Below are positions 1 to 10,060 of a DNA stretch of 37,103 bases, piece after piece. The notes beneath the pieces were generated by a model that saw only the letters and a list, made by a program, of their open reading frames with translations, was not told the DNA's origin and ran no database searches. Source of the stretch: SZUA-430 sp034440175 (GTDB taxonomy: Bacteria; Pseudomonadota; Alphaproteobacteria; Micropepsales; Micropepsaceae); the NCBI GenBank assembly GCA_034440175.1, contig JAWXBO010000100.1, positions 1-37,103 of the forward strand, in the 5' to 3' direction. The position numbers were made by a program, and so were the translations under genes. Within the stretch, counting starts at the first letter, position 1; every line of letters starts with the position of its first letter.

Positions 1-1617
1 CATGGTGCGGCGGGTGACGATGAGGCGATTACCGGTGATGGTGCCGTGCAGGCGTTCTTCTTCGAGGTCGGGTTCCTTCATCAACCAGTGCGCCAGGCGG
101 CGCAGCAGTTCGGCTTGCGGACCGCCGCCTTCAAACCCGCGCGTCCATAGCCACGCATGGTCGGAGAGCAGCAGCGCGACGCGGCCTTGCTGCACGCGGT
201 TAAGCACCAGCAGGGGGAGGGAATCAGGCCCGCTCATCAAGGTCTGGCCGCTGAGGACCGAGGCTTGTACGAGACGAAACCAGCGGCCCCAGGTGGGCGC
301 TGCTTCACCACTGTTGGCGCCGGGCAGGCCCGCGGTCACGGGATGGCGGATGCCGGAACTGGTGAGGCGGGGTTTGTAGCCCTGCTCAACGATGCGGTCC
401 AAGGGTTCTGCCGGAAGCACGGAGGCAAGCGGTGTCCGGTAGACGCTGAGCGGGGATGCAAATTCCGAGCCTGAGGTCACCAGCAACGCGCCACCGGCTT
501 CAACATAGCGCGCGACGTTGTCGTAGTAGGCCATCGGCAAGACGCCGTGCCGCTGATAGCGGTCGAAGATGATGAGGTTGAACTGGCTCAGCTTTTCGTC
601 GAACAGCTCGCGGGTCGGAAACGGGATCAGCGAAAGTTCGTCGACGGGGGTGCCGTCCTGTTTTTCCGGCGGACGGAGAATGGTAAAATGGATGAGTGAG
701 ACCGAGGGATCAGCCTTGAGCAGGTTTCGCAGCGTACGCTCGCCCGCGTGCGGTTTGCCTGAGACCAGCAGGACGCGCAGCTGATCGCGAATGCCGGTGG
801 CAACGACTGCAGCACGATTGTTGAGCAGGGTCAATTCTTTGGGGCCGGCATCTGCTGCAATCTCGATTACATTCTCACCGCCATGCGGCAGGCGCAATTG
901 GAGTATCGTGCTTGCGCCGGTCTTGGCGGTCTGGTTGAGAACGATTTCGCCGTCTATGCGCACTTCGAGACCAGTGGTGGTTGGCGTCGAAGACCCGAAA
1001 TCGTCCACGCGCACGGTGAATTTCAAGGGCTCGTTGACGATGCCAAAGCGCGGGGCTTGCTGGATTGTGAGCTTGCGATCCTTTTCATTGGATTCGCCCG
1101 TCAACAGCGCATGGAGTGGATAGGACAATTTGGCGGCGGTGCCGGTGGGGACATCGTGCACCTGGCCGTCGGTGACCAGTACGGCGCCGGCGACGCGATC
1201 AGGCGGTACATCGGCGAAGGCTTCGGCCAGCGGTCCGAAAAGAGCGGTGCCGCTATCGCTGACGCGGTCGCGATTTTCCGTGACCGTGATAATCCGCACT
1301 TCCAGGTCTTTGTGTACGCCGAGCTTGGCGCGCAATTTTTCAACTGCATCCGTGACCGACTTTGAGCGATCACCGATGGCCTGGCTTTGACTTTGATCGG
1401 CGACGATCACCGCAACATCAGGAAGTCCGCTGCGTTCTTCTTCAACGATTGCTGGGTTGGCTACAACCAATAATGCGGCGGCCATTGCCAGTGCCCGCCA
1501 CGAGGTACCCGGTGCGCGAAGCAATAGTCCGGCGCCGACAATCGCTGCGGACAATACAGTCAGTGCGAGCAGCGTTATGAGCGACAGATGGGGTGCAAAG
1601 ACGACGTCGAGGGCCAC
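1..1617 (-). CDS. VWA/amidotransferase-like membrane protein, C-terminus outside window
   Basis: The reading frame is open from a GTG at 1617 to the window edge (539 codons), so the C-terminus is missing. The start is fixed by the in-frame stop of the upstream gene six bases earlier. Two hydrophobic segments lie near residues 11-33 and 41-58. They are followed by a von Willebrand A-like stretch with a MIDAS-type DxSxS (D74, S76, S78) and a later LVTDGQ strand. The second half contains a strand RVLLVSGKP and a segment ending EAGGALLVTSG, which resemble the amidotransferase-like fold found in large membrane proteins of MoxR clusters. It is the last visible gene of the moxR-DUF58-DUF4159 operon. 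I infer a role in the same envelope or chaperone complex; no enzymatic activity can be assigned. Confidence 0.75.
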   Translation of the reverse strand, partial: MALDVVFAPHLSLITLLALTVLSAAIVGAGLLLRAPGTSWRALAMAAALLVVANPAIVEEERSGLPDVAVIVADQSQSQAIGDRSKSVTDAVEKLRAKLGVHKDLEVRIITVTENRDRVSDSGTALFGPLAEAFADVPPDRVAGAVLVTDGQVHDVPTGTAAKLSYPLHALLTGESNEKDRKLTIQQAPRFGIVNEPLKFTVRVDDFGSSTPTTTGLEVRIDGEIVLNQTAKTGASTILQLRLPHGGENVIEIAADAGPKELTLLNNRAAVVATGIRDQLRVLLVSGKPHAGERTLRNLLKADPSVSLIHFTILRPPEKQDGTPVDELSLIPFPTRELFDEKLSQFNLIIFDRYQRHGVLPMAYYDNVARYVEAGGALLVTSGSEFASPLSVYRTPLASVLPAEPLDRIVEQGYKPRLTSSGIRHPVTAGLPGANSGEAAPTWGRWFRLVQASVLSGQTLMSGPDSLPLLVLNRVQQGRVALLLSDHAWLWTRGFEGGGPQAELLRRLAHWLMKEPDLEEERLHGTITGNRLIVTRRTM

Positions 1618-1620
1618 GCG

Positions 1621-4383
1621 CTATTGCCCCAAACGTTCTAGAATATGAGACGTGTGCACCGCGTCGGCTTTGTAATTGCCGGTCAGATTGTACATCACCA
1701 GGTTGATGCCAAACCGCATCGCGATTTCACGCTGACGCTCGCCGCCCGGCACAACGGCGGCGAGGGCGTGGCCGTCAGCGTCCTTTGCCCAGGCTGCTGC
1801 CCAATCCGCAGCGCCTACAATGATGGGTGAGACGCCGTCGGAAGCGGTTGTGGATGACGAGCCATCATCGGAGGCTTGCCTGGCTTCGATCCAGACACGG
1901 CCCGAGGCCCAGCGGCCGGGATATTCACGCAGGAGGTAGAACGTGCGTGAGAGCACATGTTCCTGCGTCAGGAGCTGTAGGGGCGGTACATCTAAGCCGG
2001 CAAGAAGGCGGCGCAAAATGACGGAGCCGCGGGCCGCGCTTCCGGTTGCGAGCGGCATGGCCGTATCCTGGTCGCGGGTGTCAAAGATGATCGTGCCGCC
2101 ATTGCGCATGAAGAAGTCAACTTTGGCGAGTGCCGCTGCAGAGAGCTGGGCCTGATTGTTGGTGACCGGCCAATAGATGAATGGAAAAAAGGCGAGTTCA
2201 TCAGATTCGACATCGAGCGCCATAGGTTCGCCGGGTTCGACGGCGGTGCGTTCTTTGAGCGCGTGCGTCAAACCGGAGAGGCCAGCCTTGCTCATCGCAT
2301 CGACTTCGGGGTCGCCGGTCAGGACGTACGCCAAGCGATAGTCGAGCGTGGCTTTGAGAGCGAAGTTGTCGTCGGCGCTGGAGGGCGAAACGATAAAGGC
2401 GATGAAGATTGCCGCAATGAGAATGCTTGCCACGGGTCTCAGCCCCAGACGCGGTGGGGCAATCAGGCCGCGCAAGAAGAGGCCCGCAATTAAATCAACC
2501 AATGCCAGTGCAATCGCTATCGCCATCACCACATATTTGAGTTCAGCGGCCTGGCGTAAGCCAAATTCGGTGGTTTGGATACCTGAAGGCAGAATAGGCA
2601 GTGCCGTCAGCGTAGCGTCATGCCTGAACAGATTGAAAGCCCGGCGCACTCCGCCGTCGCCGTAGAATCCGGGTGGGTGCTGGGGGGCCGGTGTTGCCGT
2701 TTCGAAATCTGCAGCGCGCAACGGCGATGCCGATGCCGATGGAGTTCCCAAGCGTCCAAAGCCGTTCAGGGTCTCCGCAGGGATGAGAGGCACGGACACT
2801 GTGTTTGCGGTGCCGTCATCGCCCGAGATGCCGGCCGACAGGGCAATCACGCGCCGGATCATGTCGACGAAAAGCCCAGAAAGCGGCAAGGACGACCACG
2901 AGGTGTTTGCGGTGACATGGAACAAAACAATCCAGCCCTTGTCGCGTTGGGTTGCTGTGACCAGCGGCGTGCCGTCGGCTAGCTGGGCCCATGTGCGTAC
3001 ATCGTTGCCGGTGCCAGGTTCTGTCAAGACCTGACGCTTTATGGTGACGTCGTCGGGGATGGGCAGACCGGCGAAGGGGCTGTCTTCGGGCCAGGCGCTG
3101 AGAGATTGGGGTTTTTCCCAAGACATTGAGGAACCCAGAAGGCGGCCCCCGGTGCGCAGCTTGCCCGGGATAAGATCGTCGCTCTGCGCCGCGAGTTTTG
3201 GGCCCGAAAAACGGATCAGCACACCGCCGCGTGAAACCCATTGCGCGGCCGACGCCTTGTCCGCGCCGACAATGTGTCCGACGTCGGTGAGGATGAGGAC
3301 GGAGAGCCCTGCTGTGACCAGGCTTGCGATCTTGCCGTGGTGCAGCTCGGCAAAAGGTTGCAGGGCGCGATCCAGATAAAATAAATCGGAGAGCAAAGGC
3401 TGGGCCGCATCAACGGATTGGCCCGAGACGAGGCCGACGGGCCTGCGGCGCCAACGCTCGTCGATCAGGACCGTTGCACCGGCCGATTGATGGTCAGCAA
3501 TTTCGACGCGGGCGAGATCATTGCGCAGTTCGGTTGCGAGTTCGAGTTTAACGTCCGTTCTGCCTTCGCCATCCTTCAAAGTGAAGTCATGTGATGAGAG
3601 ATAGCGGCCGTTCGATCCGGTGGCGCGCAATTTTGCGGTCAATTCGCCTTTGCTGTTGCCGCGGATGACGCGAAAAATCAGCGCACTGCCCTCGACTCTG
3701 GGAAGGGTCGCGCCCAGCGCGGTGTTTAAAGGGCCGTCGGTCATCAGGCGCAATTCACCGATTGCCGATAGCCCGCGTGCGAATGCGGCGGCGTTGCCAT
3801 CTTCAAGTCCATCGGTCAACCAGATGATGTCCGGGTTGTTCTTGAGGTTCAATTTTTGCAGAGCGGCCAGCGCTTTGGCGCGATCAACGCCGAACGGCTG
3901 GGGGGTGACGGATTTTACAGCGCCCTGGGATTCAGCGCCCGACATTGGTTTCAACTGGACTGCGGCATCGCTTAACGCTGTAGGCACCACGATGAGGGGG
4001 CGGTTGTCGCGCTCGGCTTCGGAGGCCAGTGTTTGCATGGCACCGGCACGGTCATCCCACCTCGCGCTCGCGGCCCAGCCATTGTCGATCACGACGACGA
4101 CGGCGCTTGATTTCAGGCCTGCGGTTTGTGGATTGAGATAGGGATCGGCGAGGGCAAAGATAATGAGGGCGGCAAGGGTCACGCGCAACATGAGCAGCCA
4201 CAACGGTGTGCGCGCGGGAGTTTCCTCGCCTTGCTTCAGGCCGAGCAAAAGACGGACGGCCGGGAAAGGAACGCGCTTGGGGGCTGGTGGTGTCACGCGC
4301 AGCAGCCACCAGATCACCGGCAGAACAATGAGCCCGAAGAGAACCCATGGAGCACCAAACGCGAGCGGGCCGATTGTTGACAC
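1621..4383 (-). CDS. DUF4159 protein with N-terminal BatA domain
   Basis: A 920-residue membrane protein. The first 85 residues match the aerotolerance-regulator (BatA) N-terminal domain: a hydrophobic helix beginning FGAPWVLFGLIVLP, the basic linker, then a second helix ending in ALADPYLNP. A VWA-like strand follows (VVVVIDNG), but its MIDAS is degenerate because the DxSxS serines are absent. Two further hydrophobic helices lie near residues 640-690. The last ~220 residues are DUF4159, with the typical LDYRLAYVLTGDPEVD and NGGTIIFDTRDQD motifs. It starts at GTG 4383, only 7 bases after the DUF58 gene, and ends 3 bases before the next start codon, so the operon is tightly packed. The family is known from MoxR operons of alphaproteobacteria; its biochemical role is not established. 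Confidence 0.88.
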   Translation of the reverse strand: MSTIGPLAFGAPWVLFGLIVLPVIWWLLRVTPPAPKRVPFPAVRLLLGLKQGEETPARTPLWLLMLRVTLAALIIFALADPYLNPQTAGLKSSAVVVVIDNGWAASARWDDRAGAMQTLASEAERDNRPLIVVPTALSDAAVQLKPMSGAESQGAVKSVTPQPFGVDRAKALAALQKLNLKNNPDIIWLTDGLEDGNAAAFARGLSAIGELRLMTDGPLNTALGATLPRVEGSALIFRVIRGNSKGELTAKLRATGSNGRYLSSHDFTLKDGEGRTDVKLELATELRNDLARVEIADHQSAGATVLIDERWRRRPVGLVSGQSVDAAQPLLSDLFYLDRALQPFAELHHGKIASLVTAGLSVLILTDVGHIVGADKASAAQWVSRGGVLIRFSGPKLAAQSDDLIPGKLRTGGRLLGSSMSWEKPQSLSAWPEDSPFAGLPIPDDVTIKRQVLTEPGTGNDVRTWAQLADGTPLVTATQRDKGWIVLFHVTANTSWSSLPLSGLFVDMIRRVIALSAGISGDDGTANTVSVPLIPAETLNGFGRLGTPSASASPLRAADFETATPAPQHPPGFYGDGGVRRAFNLFRHDATLTALPILPSGIQTTEFGLRQAAELKYVVMAIAIALALVDLIAGLFLRGLIAPPRLGLRPVASILIAAIFIAFIVSPSSADDNFALKATLDYRLAYVLTGDPEVDAMSKAGLSGLTHALKERTAVEPGEPMALDVESDELAFFPFIYWPVTNNQAQLSAAALAKVDFFMRNGGTIIFDTRDQDTAMPLATGSAARGSVILRRLLAGLDVPPLQLLTQEHVLSRTFYLLREYPGRWASGRVWIEARQASDDGSSSTTASDGVSPIIVGAADWAAAWAKDADGHALAAVVPGGERQREIAMRFGINLVMYNLTGNYKADAVHTSHILERLGQ

Positions 4384-4390
4384 CTGGCGC

Positions 4391-5341
4391 CTACCTCATC
4401 TCGAAGGGGCGGTGTGCCGCCAATGCCGCATAGGCTGCGAGCAGTGCGCTTTGCGCCGGGCGATCAGTTCGGTGGGTGGCAAAGGTCCAGTCCTGACGGC
4501 GGCAGGCTTGACCCAGTTCGCTGCGCAAGCCCTGCAGCCGGTCGCGATAGGCGTCGCGCAATGTTTCGGCGCGCCGCGCGAGCATGCGCGTTTGCGAAGC
4601 AACGTCCTCGAACTCGGTCCGGCCATCGAAGGGCAGGTCTTCTTCGGCTGGGTCGAGGACCTGAATGAGATGGCCGCGCACACCCAGCGCACCATAGTGG
4701 CGCAGCACCGCCAACACCTTGTCGAATGGCTGGAGAAAATCGCTGATCAATATGATCTGGGAAAAGCGCGGCACAACGACGAGGCGCGGCACGCTTTGGC
4801 GCGTGCTCATGTTAAGTGAAAAATTCAGAGCGATCCGGTTCAAGGCCTGGCGGCCGATCGACGCCGGACCGGTGCCGCCCAGTTCGCCCACGCGTTCGCC
4901 ACCGCGCACCAGCAGCGAGGCAAAGGCCAAAGCCAGCACCGTGGCACGCTCAACCTTGGTCCCGGTTGCGACGTGTGACTTGTAGTGCATCGAAGGTGAG
5001 GCGTCGCGCCAGATCCAGACGCTGGCGGCCGCAGACCATTCGCGTTCGCGGACAAAAAGATGCTGCGATTTGGCCGACTGACGCCAGTCAATCGCCATTG
5101 AGGGATCTTCGTCACGGTAGCGGCGGAACTGCCAAAAGGCATCACCCTGGCCCACTCGTCTGCGGCCGTGATCGCCCTGGGCAATGGTTGCGGCGATGCG
5201 GTCGGCCTGGACCATGAGGGCCGGCAATCGGGCGCTGAGGCGCTCAGCCTGCAGGCGCGCATCTTCTTCGCGCCTGGTTCCCATGACCCAGGCACCGAAT
5301 CGCGATGTTGCAGATTCCGATTTCAGAGGCTTCAAATCCAA
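4391..5341 (-). CDS. DUF58 domain protein
   Basis: A 316-residue protein with the DUF58 core. GRRRVGQGDAFWQFRRY is followed by DPSMAIDWRQSAKS and the REREWSAAASVWIWRDAS strand, the usual RxYxxGDxxRxIDW-like signature. The rest has the VWA-like architecture typical of these proteins (ILISDFLQP strand). A TTG at 5341 is the likely start, with a CAGGG ribosome-binding site just upstream; an ATG at 5284 is a weaker alternative. DUF58 proteins nearly always sit beside a MoxR ATPase, as here (35 bases downstream of moxR). The molecular role is not known in detail; it is thought to be a client or partner of MoxR. Confidence 0.9.
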   Translation of the reverse strand: MDLKPLKSESATSRFGAWVMGTRREEDARLQAERLSARLPALMVQADRIAATIAQGDHGRRRVGQGDAFWQFRRYRDEDPSMAIDWRQSAKSQHLFVREREWSAAASVWIWRDASPSMHYKSHVATGTKVERATVLALAFASLLVRGGERVGELGGTGPASIGRQALNRIALNFSLNMSTRQSVPRLVVVPRFSQIILISDFLQPFDKVLAVLRHYGALGVRGHLIQVLDPAEEDLPFDGRTEFEDVASQTRMLARRAETLRDAYRDRLQGLRSELGQACRRQDWTFATHRTDRPAQSALLAAYAALAAHRPFEMR

Positions 5342-5376
5342 CTACCCTGTTACGCCTGACCGGGCCACACCCGCGA

Positions 5377-6384
<1,008 letters not shown>

Positions 6385-6586
6385 TGGGGCTCTTCCGTTC
6401 AAACTCGTTAATGGGGGATCATTACATGCACAGGCGCGGCTTTTTCATGGCGCCGCAGGTTACGTCTTTGTTATAGCCAAAATGGAGCCATGGACAGAAC
6501 TCTCTGACGCCCTATGCTCAATGATAGTTGATCGTTGACGTTAACAGGTTGGCGAAACAGGGCTTTAACAAAATGCGCACGCGATA

Positions 6587-7198
6587 ATGTCCAGTTCAAC
6601 ACAAGATCCACTGCATTGGGGCGCGCCTGCGCCCGACATTTTGCGCGGTCTAGCGGATGTTCAGGCCGAAGCAGCGCACACGCATAAGTTGCCACCGGTC
6701 GAGAAATGGAACCCGCCATTTTGCGGCGATCTGGACATGCGGATCGCCGCCGACGGTTCATGGTTCTATCTTGGCACTCCGATTGGGCGCCCGGGACTGG
6801 TGCGGCTGTTTTCAACTATTTTGCGGCGCGAAGCGGATGGAAGCTATGTGCTGGTGACCCCGGTCGAGAAGGTTGGGATCAAAGTCGATGATGTGCCGTT
6901 CATCGCGGTGCGTGTTGATGCCAGCGGCAAGGGTCAAGCTCAGACGCTTCAATTCACAACAAATGTTGGCGATAGTGTGACCGCGGGGAGCGCACACAAA
7001 GTGCGGGTCGAGTTTCGGGGACCGGAGCGCGAGCCGCGGCCTTATCTTCATGTGCGTGGCGCCCTGGAGGCGCGGATCGCGCGGCCAGTGTTTTATGAGC
7101 TCGTGAACTTGTCGCAGGAGCGCGCATTGCCGGTTGGCCGCGAGCTTGGCGTCTGGAGCGGGGCTGAATTCTTTTCATTGGGCTCACCAGATCCATGA
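6587..7198 (+). CDS. DUF1285 family protein
   Basis: A 203-residue soluble protein matching DUF1285 along its length. It has PPVEKWNPPFCGDLDMRI near the N-terminus, WFYLGTPIGRPGLVRLFSTIL, then VTPVEKVGIKVDDVPFIAV, and a C-terminal SRELGVWS-like segment (here GRELGVWSGAEFFSLG). The family is common in alpha- and gammaproteobacteria and has a pleckstrin-like fold in solved structures, but no confirmed function. Its stop codon overlaps the start of the Nudix gene (ATGA), so the two are probably translationally coupled. It is divergent from moxR. The ribosome-binding site before the ATG is weak. Confidence 0.85.
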   Translation: MSSSTQDPLHWGAPAPDILRGLADVQAEAAHTHKLPPVEKWNPPFCGDLDMRIAADGSWFYLGTPIGRPGLVRLFSTILRREADGSYVLVTPVEKVGIKVDDVPFIAVRVDASGKGQAQTLQFTTNVGDSVTAGSAHKVRVEFRGPEREPRPYLHVRGALEARIARPVFYELVNLSQERALPVGRELGVWSGAEFFSLGSPDP

Positions 7199-7818
7199 GC
7201 GATGCGGAGCTCAGGCGGCGAATGAGCGAGCGCGTGAGTTTTGACGCGGCTGCGCGCCAGCAACCCAAGCGCAGCGACTATGATTTGAACCCGCATTGGC
7301 GCGAGGCGCAGCCCGGCTTGCGGGTGCTGAAACCAGCGGCGGTGCTGATCCCGGTCATTGAACGCGCACAGGGCCTTCAGGTTCTGTTTACACGGCGTGC
7401 CGATCATCTTGCGCGTCACGCAGGACAAGTGAGTTTTCCCGGAGGGCGGGTGAATGACGATGAAACCGAAGCGCTGGATGCGGCGTTGCGCGAAACGGAA
7501 GAAGAAGTCGGTTTAGCGCGCAGGTTTGTGACGGTGCTGGGCGATCTGGATCGCTATGAGACAGGGACCGGGTTTTCAATTCATCCATTCGTGGGGCTGG
7601 TGCGCGAAGGCTTTGAGCTGCAGGTCGATGCCGCCGAGGTGGCGGAAGTGTTTGAAGTGCCGCTTGCGTTTCTGATGGATCAGCAAAATCACGAACAGCG
7701 ATCAGCGGAATGGCAGGGGCGCGAGCGGCGTTATTATGCAATGAATTACGGTCGGCATTACATCTGGGGTGCGACGGCGGGCATCTTGATCAATCTGCAT
7801 GAGTGTCTATACGGCTGA
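7195..7818 (+). CDS. CoA pyrophosphatase-type Nudix hydrolase
   Basis: A 207-residue Nudix hydrolase. The region LFTRRADHLARHAGQ followed by VSFPGGRVN is the signature of the CoA pyrophosphatase (NudL/YeaB, UPF0035) subfamily. It is followed by the Nudix helix ending ALRETEEEVGL (about residues 97-107), whose glutamates bind the divalent metal. Members split CoA or acyl-CoA derivatives into 4'-phosphopantetheine species and 3',5'-ADP. It overlaps the upstream DUF1285 gene by 4 bases and is followed 3 bases later by the CCA-adding enzyme gene, so the three form one operon. The exact substrate is inferred from the family. Confidence 0.9.
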   Translation: MSDAELRRRMSERVSFDAAARQQPKRSDYDLNPHWREAQPGLRVLKPAAVLIPVIERAQGLQVLFTRRADHLARHAGQVSFPGGRVNDDETEALDAALRETEEEVGLARRFVTVLGDLDRYETGTGFSIHPFVGLVREGFELQVDAAEVAEVFEVPLAFLMDQQNHEQRSAEWQGRERRYYAMNYGRHYIWGATAGILINLHECLYG

Positions 7819-7821
7819 GCG

Positions 7822-9063
7822 ATGACGAAACCATATTCTCTGAAGACTGAGCCTTGGCTGAATGCGCCGGAAACGCAGGCGGTGATGCAGGCGCTGATTG
7901 CCGATGGCGGCGCGGCGCGGTTTGTCGGGGGCTGCGTGCGAAATGCGTTGTTGCGCGTTCCGGTCGATGACATCGACATCGCAACGCCGCTGACACCGCA
8001 AGAGGTGACGCTCCGGGTGGAGGCTTCGGGCTTGCGGGCGGTTGCTACCGGCGTTGAGCATGGAACGGTGACGGTCATCTCGCGTTCCAAGCCGTATGAA
8101 GTAACGACGCTGCGGCGTGATGTTTCCACCGATGGCCGGCGCGCGACGGTTGCGTTCACCAGCGACTGGGCCCTGGACGCGGGGCGGCGCGACTTCACGA
8201 TGAATGCGCTTTACGCCGATATGAATGGCGAGGTGTTCGACTATTCCACTGGCCTAGATGACCTGCGCGCGGGGCGGGTGCGGTTTATCGGCAATGCAGA
8301 TCAACGCATCGCCGAGGATTATTTGCGGATTCTGCGCCTGTTCCGCATTCACGCCTGGTACGGCAAGGTCGAAATGGATGAAGAGGGTTTGCGCGCCTGT
8401 GCAGCGGCACGGGGACAGCTCAAATCGTTGTCGGGTGAGCGCATCCAAAAGGAGATGCTGAAACTGCTTGGCGCCGATGCACCGGTGCCGGTGTTGCGCA
8501 CAATGGCGGCGACCGGGGTGCTGGGCGAGCTGTTGGCGGGCGAGCTTTCGTTCGAGCGATTTCAGGCCGTATGTGCGATGGACGGTGATCATTTTTTTGC
8601 GCCCGATGGTGTCTTGCGACTTGGCGCGCTGCTGAGCGATGGCGGGCAGGCGCGTGAGGTGGCGGGGCGCTGGCGGTTGTCGAACGACCAACGCGACCGC
8701 CTCGCGGGCATGCTGACGGCGCCGGTGAAAATCGTGTCGTATATGTCGATCCGCGAGGTGCGGCGGGCGCTCTACAGGCTTGGTGTAGCGCCGTTCAAGG
8801 ATCTGGTGCGACTTCGCTGGGCGGAAGATACGAAAGCATCGAACGGCGTGCAGTGGCGAACGCTTCTGGCGCTGGCCGATGGCTGGGTAAGGCCTGAGCT
8901 TCCCTTGACGGGCGTCAACGTGATGGCGGCCGGCATTCCGCATGGGCCGCTGGTGGGGCGGGTGCTGGGTGAGGTCGAGGAGTGGTGGATCGACAGCGAC
9001 TTTACCGACGATCCGTTTTCGCTGGCAGAACGGTTGAAGGCCGTGGTGCAGGCGGTGGTGTGA
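7822..9063 (+). CDS. cca: CCA tRNA nucleotidyltransferase
   Basis: A 413-residue class II tRNA nucleotidyltransferase. The head domain has FVGGCVRNALL (GG at 36-37), the catalytic DxD at D50/D52 in DDIDIATP, then TLRRDVSTDGRRATV and RRDFTMNALYAD. The neck follows with RFIGNADQRIAEDYLRILRLFR, the usual template-like arginine region. The enzyme adds or repairs the 3' CCA of tRNAs in the cytosol. It is the third gene of the DUF1285-Nudix-cca operon. It ends 12 bases from the convergent CPBP protease gene, and no terminator hairpin is visible between them. Whether it adds CCA or only A cannot be settled by eye; full CCA activity is the default for alphaproteobacteria with a single such gene. Confidence 0.93.
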   Translation: MTKPYSLKTEPWLNAPETQAVMQALIADGGAARFVGGCVRNALLRVPVDDIDIATPLTPQEVTLRVEASGLRAVATGVEHGTVTVISRSKPYEVTTLRRDVSTDGRRATVAFTSDWALDAGRRDFTMNALYADMNGEVFDYSTGLDDLRAGRVRFIGNADQRIAEDYLRILRLFRIHAWYGKVEMDEEGLRACAAARGQLKSLSGERIQKEMLKLLGADAPVPVLRTMAATGVLGELLAGELSFERFQAVCAMDGDHFFAPDGVLRLGALLSDGGQAREVAGRWRLSNDQRDRLAGMLTAPVKIVSYMSIREVRRALYRLGVAPFKDLVRLRWAEDTKASNGVQWRTLLALADGWVRPELPLTGVNVMAAGIPHGPLVGRVLGEVEEWWIDSDFTDDPFSLAERLKAVVQAVV

Positions 9064-9075
9064 GGGGGTGGCAGG

Positions 9076-9978
9076 TTAATCGGTTCGAAATGCCCTCGCT
9101 CCGATCAAGCGGTTCTTCTTTTTTGCCCAGTACATAAGCGCTACGAGGCTGAGTGCAATTACCATGATAGTGATTATGGAGTCTTCAGGGCCAAACGCAC
9201 CGCCAGTCAGCCATGCAGGGCCGTTGTATCGGCTTTCGAATGGGGCGAGCGCGCGCCAGTAATCAAGGCCCGATAGTTGTAACCCGGTAAGGATGATGGC
9301 AAAATTCCACGCGGCGTGATTAGCGGCTGTGATCCATAGATTGCGCGATATCACAAACACCATCGTCCAAAACGCGCCGATAAGTGTTCCAGAAATAACT
9401 GTTGTGATCGCTTCCGCAGCGCTGGCACCTTCGACATTGGCAAGATGCACAACCGCAAATATCAACGACTGCAGCCACAAGGCGGGCATGGTGCCCCAGG
9501 CGTTTTCAATTATGCGAAACAAGATGGCGCGAAACGCAATCTCTTCCAAAATCGCCGCGGTCAGGATTAAGCCGGCAACGCCCAGCAATTCGCTTTGCAA
9601 GCCGCGAGCGGATGTTATCTCGTAGACTCCAAGCGCAAGTAGCGACAACGTCGTGATCGAAATCAGCGCCGCGCCGGACATGGCGCCCAACGCTATTCCA
9701 ATTGGCTTGAACCGAAGTTCATCGACTTTGCGATTCTCGATTAGCCGGACATAGAGCCAATAGGCAAAAAGCGCGAAGAGCAAAATGCCAGCACGCCGCA
9801 GTGCGCTTGTAGCTGGATCGCTGAGCTGGAATGTGGCCTGGAGCTCCGGCAGCAGCAACAGGCGGAAAATCTGGACTGAGCCCAGGAGGGCACCTGAGGC
9901 TAGTAGCAGTTTCAAAACGGTCTGAGCCGTGACGCGCAAATCCAACAAAGACAAATCCCCCACCCTTGGAACTTGCAT
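9076..9978 (-). CDS. CPBP-family intramembrane glutamic protease
   Basis: A 300-residue polytopic membrane protein with several hydrophobic segments and the three CPBP (Abi/CAAX-like) motifs: EExxxR at E145, E146 and R150 (LEEIAFR), FxxxH at F174 and H178 (FAVVH), and HxxxN at H221 and N225 (HAAWN). These form the putative active site in the membrane; the substrate is unknown. I place the start at ATG 9978 (MQVPRVG). The frame continues upstream to 10131, but that extension would run through the operator-like palindromes and into the divergent LysR gene. The divergent pair suggests the LysR regulator controls this gene, although that is inference. Confidence 0.85.
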   Translation of the reverse strand: MQVPRVGDLSLLDLRVTAQTVLKLLLASGALLGSVQIFRLLLLPELQATFQLSDPATSALRRAGILLFALFAYWLYVRLIENRKVDELRFKPIGIALGAMSGAALISITTLSLLALGVYEITSARGLQSELLGVAGLILTAAILEEIAFRAILFRIIENAWGTMPALWLQSLIFAVVHLANVEGASAAEAITTVISGTLIGAFWTMVFVISRNLWITAANHAAWNFAIILTGLQLSGLDYWRALAPFESRYNGPAWLTGGAFGPEDSIITIMVIALSLVALMYWAKKKNRLIGARAFRTD

Positions 9979-10004
9979 CGTAGCCAGGTTACATTTGTAT
10001 GAGA

Positions 10005-10034
10005 ATGCATAAATATGCATATTCACTATGCATA
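10005..10034. promoter_or_regulatory. Triple ATGCAT operator-like cluster between CPBP and LysR genes
   Basis: A perfect inverted repeat ATGCATA-AA-TATGCAT occupies 10005-10020, and a third copy, TATGCATA, follows at 10027-10034. The palindrome centres lie 10 and 13 bases apart, about one helical turn. It sits in the only gap between the divergent CPBP and LysR genes, where an auto-regulating LysR protein would be expected to bind. The site is AT-rich compared with its surroundings. The binding protein is inferred. Confidence 0.5.
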
Positions 10035-10060
10035 ATTGTTTGCTGTGGCGGCTCAAAATG

